Positions 10,740 through 20,902 of a stretch of 64,000 nucleotides of DNA are shown piece after piece. The stretch comes from Prorocentrum cordatum (Eukaryota; Sar; Dinophyceae; Prorocentrales; Prorocentraceae). The stretch spans positions 144,501 through 208,500 of the forward strand of contig CAUYUJ010007424.1 in the NCBI GenBank assembly GCA_963575745.1. The letters are read 5' to 3'. The notes under the pieces were generated by a model that was not told the DNA's origin, did not search any database, and was given only the letters and a program-made list of their open reading frames with translations. The translations under genes were made by a program, and so were the position numbers. Numbering within the stretch: position 1 is the first letter of the stretch; every line of letters begins with the position of its first letter.

Positions 10740-11440
10740 CTCGGAGGCCACGATCCTCGAGAGGGGTGTCGAAAAACTGCCCGGTCTGGCACCTCTGATC
10801 CGAGTGTCCCGGGGGTGTCCCGGGGGTGTCCCGGGGTGTTTTTCGTCCGGGACCCCCCAGGGGCGGCCCCGCGCGCGCGAACTAGAACATTGTCAACCAG
10901 TTACCGGAGATCTTAGCACGCCCTTGGCCCATTGGGCCGGCGAATAGACGTAGCGATTCAAAGCTTATCCGAGAAACAGACACTTCGCAACTCAAAATGG
11001 TTGAAGTCTGCGCGCGCACTCGCTGTTACCATCACAGACCCTGCAGGCCATCCAGGCGCGCAGATCGAAAGCATGCAACCATCACCAATTTTCAACCAAC
11101 TTTGTCAAACGATCCCATGCGGACCACGCGCGCGCGTCTCCGCGCGCGCAGGTCCTGACTAAACCACTGGTGCTCATCAGTGTCAGTACATGTGTGTTCA
11201 AGAGCATACGAGAACCCAATGGCTGTCAATGAGTACATGTCATGATGCCTGATTTTCTGCGGGCGCGCACTCTCGCATCATCCTCCACTGCGCAATCGTT
11301 ACCATCATCGGCAGCGTCATCGTTGCCCTCGTCATAATCGTCAACGGCTGCCCGGTCATCGTCGGGATCATCGCCGCCGCCGTCATCGTCGTTGTCGTCG
11401 CCCTCGTCGGTGTTCTTCATTCGGACACTATCTCAAGATT
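10740..11440. other. No gene recognised
   Basis: Mixed DNA with GTCCCGGGGGT triplication near 10805-10840 and GCGCGCGC words. A GTCATCGTC-rich stretch starts near 11280 and leads into the CAT tract. No coding signal was recognised. Confidence 0.4.
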
Positions 11441-11700
11441 CTAATCAGCGACACCATCGTCATCATCATCATCATCAGCATTACCATCATCAGAATCATC
11501 ATCATCTTTATCACCATCTTCATCAGCAGCAGCATCGTTGCCACCGTCATAGTCAACATCATAAGCTGCCATCACCATCACCGTTGTCGTCGACATCATA
11601 TCGTCCCCAACTCCACTGGCATCGCCATCGGCACCAGCGTCATCACCACTGTCATCCTCATCGTCGTTGGCGTCGCGATCGTCGCCATCGCCACCATTGC
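11440..11700. repeat. Degenerate (CAT)n tract
   Basis: CATCATCATCAT and interrupted CATCGTCACC-type triplets for about 250 bases. Poly-H/Q frames here are artefacts. Confidence 0.9.
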
Positions 11701-11874
11701 TTCGCGACTTGCAGGACGAACTTGTCTGCGTGGTTCAGTTCTGCGCATCCGTGTGTTCCTTGGGATCATGGTCAGAGTTGTGCCAACAAGTTGCGGGTGG
11801 GAGGGTGGGATGTAGGCACAAGCGTTGAAGTTGACGATTTCAAGGTTTTCACACATTGATTGCCCTACGTAGCT

Positions 11875-12065
11875 TGCTCCGTATACTTTGCGAAACATCG
11901 TTTTAAACGATTACACCACAGAGCTTGCACCGCATACCTCACACCACATGACTTACACCACACGGGTTGCGAAGCATAGCTTACACCACAAAGTTTGTAC
12001 CATTTGGCTTGCTCCTCACCGACTGCGCCACATAGTTTACACCACATAGCTTGCTCCTCCACAGT
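11875..12065. repeat. 14-bp ACATAGCTTACACC tandem repeat
   Basis: Words such as CATAGCTTACACCACA, CACATGACTTACACCACA and ACATAGCTTGCTCC recur with roughly 14-bp spacing for about 190 bases. Variants show T/G and T/C exchanges. Confidence 0.8.
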
Positions 12066-12226
12066 GCAATGACCTCATGTTGTGGCCCCACGCAGGCAAA
12101 CATTGTTGACACATGCTCTCATATGCAGCCATTGGGGCTCAGGCGGCGAAGCGTGCGCCTGACTCCGCCCGCAAGGGCTGCCGCAAGCAGCCAGCCTGGC
12201 GAGTCCCTCGTGCTCTGACCGAGGCC

Positions 12227-13410
12227 ATGGAGTCGGCGCCCGCAACGCCGCCTCGAGGGCAGGGCGAGGCCGCCGCCGGCGCTGGCATCGAGACCGAGTC
12301 GGACGAGGCGCCTGGGCTGCGGCGGCGCTTGGAGGCCGGTGCCCGGGGCGCGGAGCCGCCAGCGTCGGTGGGAAGCCGGCGCGTGCCCCGCTCCGCCTCG
12401 CACTCCCCCTCTGGCCCCGCCGCCCTTGCCGCGGAGAGGCGAGGGGCCAAGACCGGGAAGCGGCGCGAGGAGGCGCCCGAGCCTCCGGCGGTCCCCCCTC
12501 GAGGGGCGCCATCATCGGGGGCCCCCATACGGTGCGGTGACCACACCGTGCGGTGGGTCAGTGGGGAGTCGGGGCGACCGCATGATTTTGGGACTCGGGT
12601 CGTTCGCCGAGGAGGCCACACCGTGCAGTGAGGGGTCGTGCGGTGAGGTCTCCTGGGCCTTCGAGGTCACCGCGCGGTCTGTCACCGCGCCGTCTCGGGA
12701 GCCCCAGCGTCAAGCGCCCTGCTCCTCGCCGCTCTTGCTGCTGCTGCTGCCCTGGCCGCGCTTGCCTATCTCATCCAGCGGCGCGCGGGGGGGGGAAGGG
12801 GAGGCCGAGGGGGGGGGGCTGGCCTTCCCGAGGGCGCGAGGGCTTCTGAGGAGCCCCGCCGCCCTCTGAGGAGGCTTGCCCCCTCCCGCCTCCCTCCTCG
12901 GCGCGCCGCCGGCTCATGCCACGGGGAGGTGCAGAGCAGGCTGGTCCTTCGCAACCGACGCGCGTCGTCGTGCAGCTGAGCCAGGTCGAGGGCCAGCACA
13001 ACCTGCCGGAGGGAGAGTCGCCAGAGTCCCTGGTGCGTTTTCTGAGAAGACACGCGCGGCACTTGGCCTTTCAGCTGCCTGTGCCTGGCGACGCCGGCGG
13101 TAGCGGCGCTGTGAGTGCGAAGCAGGTCTACATAAGCATTGCCAGCTTTAACCGACTGGATGAGATGATTGTGGATCGTAGACAGGTGGGTCAGGCTGGG
13201 CAGGTGGATGCCTTCCTTTTCGTGTGGATGACCTCATTGGATCAGTGCCGCGAGGGAGATGTGACTGATGACCACAGGGAGTACGTACATGAGAAGTTGG
13301 GTTTGGACGCTCAAGTTGGCTTCATCTGCTACTGGGATGGGTTCCTCGATGCGAAGCTGACTCGGGACAGCCTCGCTGCTCTCGACAGCGCGCTGACAGC
13401 CAGGCGATAA
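12227..13410 (+). CDS. Probable membrane-anchored protein of unknown function, split coding region
   Basis: Function not recognised. Coding character is seen in three consecutive segments. (1) From ATG 12227 a Pro/Ala/Arg-rich N-terminus runs to about 12530. (2) After a stop-containing stretch, in the same frame near 12707-12790, a hydrophobic run LLLAALAAAAALAALAYLI followed by QRRAG reads as a single membrane anchor. (3) From about 12850, in another frame, a non-repetitive domain runs to a TAA at 13408-13410 (about 185 codons; an internal ATG lies at 12916). The third segment has normal amino-acid balance, with VYISIASFNRLDEM, FLFVWMTSL and GFICYWDGF as distinctive words. Frame changes imply introns near 12535-12705 and 12790-12860, or indels in the G-runs at 12790 and 12815. 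The exact start, exon ends and topology are inference. Confidence 0.45.
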
Positions 13411-14660
13411 GATAAACATATGGTTCTTTTTTGTTTAGGCAGATTATGTTACCAGTCATTGACTTGGCTTGCTATATGGAGGCCGACTCTGATGGAGGAT
13501 GTTGCGTACTAGGAGGAACCCACTGTCGAGCAATGATGAGGATCCTCTAGAGGCTGAGAAAACGTCTTGGCCTTGTCCTAAAAACACCATGAGTTTTTTT
13601 CACGAGAAGGTGATATCTCATTCGCAGGAGTCAAGTTTCATCGTCGTGGGGTAGTGGATGTTTCCTTTCTCAGGCTCCGAAGTGACAGCGGTGACGTGCA
13701 AATATTTGAACACCAAGGCTCCCAAGTGCTCGTGGCGGCGCGAGAAGTGTTAACTGTCAAGGCTCCCTAGAGGTTCCTGTGATATACAAAAGTGTAACGC
13801 CGAAGCCCCCGAGAGTCCCCATTGATGCAAAAGTTTGTGAAGCGCCCGCGAGCTCATTGTGGCATAACAAGCCTCTGGCGCCAGGGCCCCCAGGAGCTCC
13901 CAAAAGTTACTGCATTGTTGTGTCCGCTTCCCTTCTCGGCCCAGGTCTAACACAGTTGCGGCCTGTCGAGCCAGCAATGTGTTACATGATGTATGGCGAT
14001 AAATAGCATGGTGCCTCATTATGTTGCAAAGTGTTTGCTTACGGTCGGACCGATGTATAAGATCGAGGTCGGTTCGGGGAGGGTACCCTAATGTTGTTCG
14101 TGCTTGTTGGATGTTCTTGTGCAGCCTGGGGGAGAGTACCCTCGATTGTTCTTCAGTTTTGCCGGCGGAAGGTCGCATGGTCTTGGAGGATGTCTTTCTG
14201 TCCAAGGTCCGGCCGTAAAGCAGCACAGCTGCCCATAAGCTTGTTCGCGCCGGGCTGCCGCTCAGTATGCATGTACCTAGCCCTGCCAGCATTTAGCGTG
14301 CATGTTACGTGATGTGTTGATTCTGGGTGCCCGGGCATGTCCATACATTGTAGGTGTGGGCCATCCGCGATCTTTGTGTCAAACACGTTCGCAATGTTCG
14401 GTGCCCTTGTCTGGTTTTTAGAGGATCAAGTGGATCTGCTGCTGCACGTTCAGCTGAAAGCATGCGCATGAACCTTAATCTAACCCCTCTGTCCTTGCGG
14501 GATATTCTTGAGCTTTCGCGCATCCCCACCAATCCATCCAGTAACGATCGCTGGGCGAGTTTCTCTGACTAGGGAAGTGTAGGAGCATCCACTAAACCAG
14601 ACAGGTAAGTCAATCGTCAAGTTCGAGCTCGGAAACCCAGGAGTGGAATTGTAAAGCTTG
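13411..14660. other. No gene recognised; 3' flank and unassigned DNA
   Basis: The bases just after 13410 could be the 3' untranslated region of the preceding gene. A 180-codon minus-strand frame (13750-14292) has mixed composition but no domain or supporting neighbour, so it is left uncalled. No repeats stand out. Confidence 0.35.
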
Positions 14661-14664
14661 CCGT

Positions 14665-14830
14665 GGAAGAGGAGGAGGAGGAGGACGCAGAGGAAAAGAT
14701 AGAGAATGGGGGAAGTGGAGGAGGCAGGAGGATGATGAGGGAGATGGGAGGAGGAGGAGGAGCAAGAGCAGGAGGATGAAGGCTGATGGGGGCGACGACG
14801 GCATGACGAAGAGGAAGAGGAGGAGTAGGC
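14665..14830. repeat. (GGA)n tract
   Basis: Imperfect GGAGGAGG with GATGA and GCAGGA interruptions. Confidence 0.85.
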
Positions 14831-14904
14831 AGAATACGACGACGACGACAGCAGGAGTCAACAATCAAGACATTCGCGAATTCGCGGACCTTTCTCTCTG
14901 AAAG

Positions 14905-15330
14905 TGTTTTGGAGCTTTTGGGGGGGCAATTTTGGGGGAGCTTTAGAGGCCGTCTTGGGGCCCTTTTGAGGCTTTTTGGACCCTTGTGCGACCATCTTCG
15001 AGGGCATCGATCAAAGAAGGGGGGTCCTCACTTAGCCATGCCCCGTCAGAGCCTCAATGATTGCCTCTTCGAGCCCACTTGGGACGCTCTTGCGGCCGTC
15101 TTGTGCCTCTTCTGGGCCCCATCATGGGGCTCTCTTGGACGATCTTGGGGCCATCTGGAGGCTCCAGAGCCCCACTGGGAGCGAAAGGGCCAAGAGGCGA
15201 GAGGCCTAAGCCATAAAACATACTACCCGTGCTTTGAATGGTGCTGGCCTCTCGGGGGTCTCCTTCGGACGCTCCGTGGCCACCTTGCGCAATCTTGGAG
15301 GCTAACTTTGAGCTATCTGAGGCCAGATTG
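14905..15330 (+). repeat. CTTGGGGCC minisatellite block with ATCGATCAAAGAAG motif
   Basis: CTTGGGGCC / TCTTGGACC words recur about every 15-25 bases. At about 15008 the sequence GGCATCGATCAAAGAAG is followed by GGGG and a TTAGCCATGCCCC word. The same boundary motif recurs at about 27885 (reverse strand), 32425 and 32965. Confidence 0.75.
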
Positions 15331-15454
15331 GATCCCGATTGGCCCAAAGGCATCCCGAGGACGCCCCAGAGATGTCAAACTCTGTCAGCCAAACTTCATA
15401 TTGCTTCAATGGGGCGCAGGGGGCGGCGCGGATTAGGGTTGCCCCTCTTGGACT

Positions 15455-15640
15455 CGCAAATGTGATATGGATGGTGCGCGCGTCGCGGCAATCTTTATCG
15501 TATGAGAGCGCTACTCGATCAAACTGCGTAGCTCTAAGGCCAAGGGCCCTATTTGAGAGATAACGGTTGGAGGCAGAGCGGGCATGAGAGAGAGAGAGCG
15601 GAAGCGAGGCGGAAGAGGGCGACTCTTCTGGAATAATTTT
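15455..15640 (-). repeat. Dispersed 175-bp repeat, candidate LTR fragment
   Basis: It matches 31303-31475 closely from ATGGATGG through CGCGGCAATCTTTATCG, GGCCAAGGGCCCTAT, GAGAGATAACGGT and GCGGAAGCGAGGCGGAAG to TGGAAT. At the other site it lies just upstream (minus strand) of a gag-like frame. Here it lies downstream (minus strand) of the Copia remnant. That placement fits an LTR fragment, but terminal TG/CA, a primer-binding site and target duplications were not found. Confidence 0.45.
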
Positions 15641-16012
15641 CCTCCTGCACGGTGCGCGGGCACACGAGGCTGAGGCGCCAGAGCAGCCGGGCATATAAGC
15701 TTGGCTCTTCATTAAGCGGAGTGCCAGGCGTGCTGGCAGAAGGCGAGCAAACGGCTCGATACGGCTTGCATTGCAGGCAGCCCTTGGGACACTTAAGCGG
15801 ATGCGCTACACGCGACCTGCAGGATATTACTGTCAGCTCTCAGCGCCGCCGGCGCTATAATCAAAGCCAGGCAAGGCTAGCAATGGCAGGAGTTCGATCG
15901 CGAAGCGACAGAACCCCCAAAAAACTACCTTATCGAGATAAGATCTGAATGGGTGCGATCGTCATCACATCTTTGAAACAAAACTTGTGCACACTACATG
16001 AAGCTTCTCTAA
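15641..16012. other. No gene recognised
   Basis: Unassigned DNA between the candidate LTR fragment and a short tandem repeat. Nothing coding was seen. Confidence 0.4.
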
Positions 16013-16180
16013 ATGCGGATTTACGTGTATATCTATAGCCGGGTGTGAAAATTGAGCAGCAATGCGGACTTACATAAACCTCTAGCCGGTTGTGAAAACG
16101 GAGCAGCAATGCGGATTTACATATACCTCTAGCCGGGTGTGAAAACGGAGCAGCAATGCCGATTTACGTAAGCGGAGTCG
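16013..16180. repeat. 46-50-bp tandem repeat, three copies and a partial
   Basis: Units begin with ATGCGGATTTAC at 16013, 16063, 16109 and (as ATGCCGATTTAC) 16155. Each contains CCTCTAGCCGGGTGTGAAAA and GGAGCAGCA. Confidence 0.9.
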
Positions 16181-16560
16181 CAAGAGGCGACCGTCCATAG
16201 CAACAGCAGCAGACTATTAGCTGGTTCGACCGGCCAACCTGCCGTCCGGACACCAAGCAGGATTCACCTTTCCTCCTTAGGCGTCGTCGGTTTGTCCATC
16301 AGGTCAGGTCCGCACCAGCAGTCTCTCCCTGCGAGGCTCCTCCAATGGCCCATGAGATCATTCATCACGCCTTCGGGGAAGTTCGTGAAATCGGGATTGC
16401 TGTTCCTGTAGAGCCGGAGAAGCCATGGCGAATGTTGTTTGCAGGTCTTGCGGGTAATGTAGACGCTATGCGGGTTATGCCCGATTCTGAAATCATGGCG
16501 GGGGTCCGCGGTCACACAGTTGAGCATCTCGTTCGACGATGCCGTCGGTGAGGAACCGTT

Positions 16561-17296
16561 TCACGAAACCACACTCGCAGAATTGAATTCGATGAGTTCG
16601 ATACGGATGCTTGGTGAGGTAGGGGCTGATACCGAACTCTGAGATCTCGCTGACCTCGATCGTGCTGCTGTTGCGGTAGGTGGTGCGCTGGCAGGCGGTG
16701 GTTTTGGCGGCAGCAGTGGCGACGGTGGTGCTGATACCGGCGGCTGCGATGGGTGGTGTCCGAAAGAGACGCCTGAAGCCGATGTTGATGAACTCGATGC
16801 CTGCGCACTGCTGTGTCCATCCGAGGGGTACATCGTAATGTCGCCGTCGTAATCACGATATTCGGGGATGGTAGCTAGAGTGTTACGGCGCCGGCCAAGC
16901 ACGCGGCCGTCCCAGCCGGGATGTTCGCCCATTGCTCTCGCCTCGGCGACGTGCTCTTCGGTAGCGATCATGTTGTTCTGCCTTATTATCGTCCAGAGCG
17001 TCATGAAGATGCCGAAACCGGTAGTCATGCCGAGGACCGGCGTGAACGTCAGCAGGCAGATGCAGAAGCTGTAGTCCGGCACCGTCGGAATAGGCGTAGG
17101 TTGTCCCTTGACCTTGCCGAGGCAGGTAATCGAGACTGAGGCGAGCATGGCGGCGCGCGGCTGCCGGGTCCCGTAGCTGTGCTTGCGGGCCCCGGAGAAG
17201 GCCAGCAGGGCGCCGGCTTCCATCGCCTTGGTCAAAGCGTCCGCGACCATGGCCCAGGGGTGCACGGCCTCCTTGATCATGGAGGCGACGATGCGG
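16561..17296 (-). pseudogene. Copia C-terminal extension with one membrane span
   Basis: After VADALTKAMEAGALLAFSG the frame continues well beyond the normal Copia end for about 190 codons. It contains a strong hydrophobic segment (CICLLTFTPVLGMTTGFGIF, then MTLWTII), a basic/acidic stretch and a Ser/Pro-rich tail, ending near 16561. The function is unknown. It could be an element-specific accessory domain, or cellular sequence captured by the element. A further 87-codon minus frame (16264-16527) may be its frameshifted continuation. Confidence 0.5.
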
Positions 17297-17299
17297 AAT

Positions 17300-17778
17300 C
17301 ACTTGTCGGTAGACTGACGCACATCAGAAGCGATGTGCGTCACGAGACCCTCGCTGTCGCTGTAGATCTCCCCAGGGCGCTTGTCCGCGAGGTCGTCGAT
17401 CTGCTTGAGCGACGTCTTGGGGTTGCCGGCCTCGGTCAGCAGCTGGCGGAACCAGATGTTGGTTTCCGATCCCTCGAGGGTCGCGTAGCCCTCGGCAGCG
17501 AGGGTCGACTTCACCGACGTCTTGACCGTGCCCGAGTGCCAGGCCACGGGCAGGCAAAGGTCGTAGCGGCCGCCGACGACATCGCGCGGGCGGCGAGCGA
17601 GCCCCATCACCATGCCCCACTGGCTCTTGACCCCGTCCACGTTGGCGAACGCAGCGTCGCTGAAGCACGCGGTGGCGGTCGCCATCAGATCGACGAGCCT
17701 GCGCTTCAGCACGATCGCGAAGTCCGCGGTCGAGTGCACGTAGGCGACGGTCTTGTTCAGGGTCTTCGCGTCGGCCAC
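17300..17778 (-). pseudogene. Copia RNase H remnant
   Basis: The frame contains CFSDAAFANVDG (first catalytic Asp), LAAEGYATLEG (Glu) and a later YSDSEGLVTH (Asp), the Copia RNase H layout. It begins right after a Pro/Gly-rich spacer where reverse transcriptase should be. A TGA at 17297-17299 interrupts it, and the same frame continues as FRIVASMIKEAVHPW and VADALTKAM, the typical Copia RNase H end. The stop is therefore a point change, CGA to TGA being the simplest explanation. Confidence 0.8.
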
Positions 17779-17979
17779 GGTGGGCCCGAGGGGTCGAGGA
17801 AGGTGCCCTCGTCGTCTCGCGGCGGCACGGGGCCATCACGCCCCCCATCGTGGCCGGGCGGCGGGGGCCCACCGCCTGTGCCACCGCCGCCTCCTCCAGG
17901 ATCTGGAGGAGGTGCGGGCCCGGAGGTCTTTGGCGGAGCGCCTGGCGGTGGCCTGGGCGGCTGACTGCCGCGCAGCGAG

Positions 17980-19572
17980 TTCAGCGCATGTCCCCACGGC
18001 GCGAGCTCCGATGCCGCGGCGCGGCGTAGGTGTCCACGGTTAACCTTCGCGGTCGTGGGGCGGCGGCTGGCCCAGACGTTCGAGGCGCCCTCGATCCCGA
18101 TGATGACGCCGGGCCCGTGCCACTGCAAAGCCCATTCTCGGTCGGGCTTGCGGTTGCCCCTCCAGTAGTACACCTGATCGCCAGTCTGGTAGACGTCGCT
18201 GGCGTGCTGAGCTCCATCTGCCCGAGACCGGGCCAGCAGCGCTCTCGAGAGGGACTGGTTGAATGTCAGCTGCTGCGCGGAGATTCACGCGGCCTTCACG
18301 ATGGCGATCCTCTCTGAGAACGGCTTGTCGGACACGATGCGCTCGCGCAGGGAAAGCCTGCCCGCGTTGTCCAGCAAGCAGTAGGGGAGCCGAAGGCCTC
18401 GCCCGAGCACCCACTGCGACGGCGAGTTGCCCGTGGATTTGACCTGGCTGTTCATGGCGCAGCACGCGGAGGCGATCAGCCACTGGACCTCGTGGGCGAT
18501 CTCGGGCCGGTCGAACCTGATGCTGAACTGGTCGATCAGCTTCCTCGCGTGCACCTTCCACGCGCCTCCACGCCGCTCCACGGTAGCATTCTGCTGCGGC
18601 GCAGCCGCAGAGGTGGTCCTCAGACGGCAACCCATGTCCTCCAGCTCCTTGGAGAACTCTCGCTCGAACTCGCCTCCTCCATCAAATATGACGCGTGATC
18701 CAAATCTGCAGCAGTCGAGCCCACACAGCTGGTGGGCGCCTTGATGCAACCGCGCCGCACATCGTAAAACCCGAGGCCAGGTCGACCGCTCTCAGGTGGA
18801 TCAGCTGAATGCCCGCGTAGCCGGCCAGGGAAAGGAGGTCCACTCCGATGGAGTCGTTGAAATTCCTGTCCAGTCTGGTCCTGCCCGGCAGGCGCGGTAG
18901 TGGCCGTTGATGTGTTGCACAGACGGCACAGTAGAGGTTGAAAGCCATCCCTAGGGATCTCTGCGATCCGCCTGTCACGCGGATAGCTCGGGCAAGCGAG
19001 TCGTTGGACGGGTGCCCCGTTTTCACATGGAGCTGCGCCACGGCGGACCTGAGCGCCCGCTCCTCCGCGGCCGTGAGCACGGGTTCCTGCGCGGCTGCAG
19101 CGGCCAGAACCGCCTTCCTGCTCGCCCTTCGTGCTGCAGGGCGTGCTTCGCGTAGGGATCGGCGGTTTGGTCGCCGCAGTTGTCGGGCCAACACCTTCGC
19201 GAGCTTGCGCGTGTAGTTCTCGCTGCTCGTCGCGATCTTGCCGCGAGCCTCGGCGCGGGGATGCGACCCATCGCAGAACCTCCTGAGCGAGTCGTCGAAC
19301 CCGTAGTGGTCGGTGACGACCCCCCACGGTTTCTCGACGCGGGCGCCTTTCTTCGCCTTGAGGTCGAACGCGCAGCCGTCGAAGTCTATGACTCGCGGGG
19401 TCCGCTCCTTCAGCTGCTTGGCGGTCGAGTTCTTGTTGGGGCCCCAGCCGCCGCAGCACCTCGGCCACTCGAACGAGACGGCGAGCTGGCCGCCGAATTC
19501 TTTCCGCAGCCGGGACATGGCCTGCAGGAACAGCCCGATCATGAGCTTGGACTTGGCCTGATCCTTCTTGAG
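17980..19572 (-). pseudogene. Copia integrase with intact-looking DDE residues
   Basis: The segment begins just after TAG 19573. A pre-integrase HHCC region is visible (LHVKTGH near 19029, YCAVCATH near 18921). The catalytic core shows the first Asp in GVDLLSLAGY (about 18840), the second in IFDGGGEF (about 18680) and the Glu in NATVERRGG (about 18575). A one-base frameshift separates the first Asp from the second near 18690, and a TGA at 18285-18287 interrupts the C-terminal side. Downstream in the same frame are QTGDQVYYWRGNRK and WHGPGVIIGIEG, the usual Copia integrase C-terminal pattern. By family it would insert element DNA into the genome; the breaks make this copy inactive. Confidence 0.85.
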
Positions 19573-20589
19573 CTACGGGATCCTACTCGGGTCGATATTC
19601 ACGACAAGTCGCTGCAGTGAGGTCCACGGCTGGCAAGGACATGCAGCGTGAATTCGCGCACCCTTACCACTGGCAAGTCTGGATCTGATCCTGCCCTGCA
19701 GCTCGTTGACCACGAACCGTTCTGAGAGGTCGTAGTCTGGAAAACCGCACCTGACAGCAGCTCCCCTTTCTTCCTCCAGGTAGCACTGAGCTGGCTGTCC
19801 GGGTTGCAGCACCACTCGTGAAGCACGGTGTTGCTCGCTGTGGGGGTCGGGCTGGATTTGGTAGTAGATTTCGCCAGGTTGGTGAACAAGGCCTGGCTGA
19901 TTTGACGCGGCTGGACGCCGTTCTTTCCGGTAACGGAAGCCGAGCGCTTGCTTGCGATCAGCTGCGGCTTCGTCCCCTTCTTCAGCGTCCGCACGCGCAG
20001 CTACTCCCCCGCCGCGATGTTGACCTCGGGTCCGGGATTTGCGTCTGCGATGCCATCGAGTTCCTGGTCGTAGCCCAGAGTCACGGGCGCGCCGAAGACG
20101 CAGTCCAAGCAGGAAGCACGGTGGCTGCAGACCTCGTAGGCCTTCTCGCCGCAGGCGGTGCAGTCCTGCAGCGGTTCGGTCACGCACGTCGTGGGGGAGG
20201 TGATCTGCGGCAGCGTCGTCAACGTGAGGCTCGGAGCTGGCGCTGCGGTGGGGCAGCAAACCAGAGCTGAAGCCACGGCAGACAAAAGCCGCGACCCCTT
20301 TCGGTCGTCGAGGCTGGAGTCGCCTCGGGACGTTCAGCTCCTTCTTCATGACGAGCTTGTTGATCGTATCGATCAGCGAGCTGGTCTTGATCGTAGCGTT
20401 GACCGTAGGTTCGTCGCTCACCTTCGGTTGGCTGGCTGGCTTGGCAGGTCGCTCCATGCCTGCGCCCTCGATGGCCTGCCAGTCTTCTGGCAGCAACTTC
20501 ACCGCGGGTTGGCCCGCGGCGCTCGTCATGATCTTCTGGGTGGAGTTCCCGATGCGGATCTCCCCTTTCCAGAAAGAAACGTCGATCTT
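19573..20589 (-). pseudogene. Copia polyprotein linker with Cys-rich and IHAACPCQPW motifs
   Basis: Coding-like sequence alternates between frames. One carries the Cys-rich stretch DCTACGEKAYEVCSHRASC (about 20135-20190). After a further stretch interrupted by TAG near 19995, the other frame carries DYDLSERFVVNELQGRIRS and IHAACPCQPWTSLQRL before a TAG at 19573-19575. The next codons after that TAG continue in frame into the integrase segment, so it is a point nonsense change rather than a natural end. Function of the linker is unknown. Confidence 0.5.
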
Positions 20590-20890
20590 GGAAGGCTGTA
20601 TGAAGTCGCGGCCGATGGGCAGGCCAAGCGCGGGGCTGTCCACTACGCTGAACACGACGCGACCGGCCTGGCCGCAGAGCGCGAGCGGCGCGGTGACGCG
20701 CAGCTTGCTCGGGAGAGCACCTACGTTGCCGAACCTGTAGATCTCGTCCTCGTGCTCCTCGAGTATCTGGTCGACGAATGCCCTTGTAGTTGTCGTGCCA
20801 CCTCCTGCCCGAGACGCAGAAAAGGCAGGCGGCACCCACCGCGCCGACGCCTTCGTCCGTGGGCTTCCCGTTGCCGATCGCGACGCTCAC
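20590..20890 (-). pseudogene. Copia aspartic protease-like segment
   Basis: The frame contains RFGNVGALPSKL, VVFSVVDSPALGLPIGRDF and QAGRVVFS, the pattern of the second half of retroviral-type aspartic proteases (a hydrophobic-hydrophobic-GRDF end). The expected catalytic D-S/T-G/A word at the N-terminal side is not intact; the corresponding region reads GAVGAACLFCVSG in a neighbouring frame. By family it would process the polyprotein; here it is very probably inactive. The assignment rests on the C-terminal pattern and position. Confidence 0.5.
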
Positions 20891-20902
20891 GTTCGGCAGG
20901 TG

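Noticed and set aside
9911-10792. 293-codon minus frame
   Set aside because: Periodic Pro/Arg/Lys peptides come from the CTTGGGGCC minisatellite.
13750-14292. 180-codon minus frame with mixed composition
   Set aside because: Not excluded, but there is no domain, no repeat copy, no splice partner and no better evidence than chance in GC-rich DNA.
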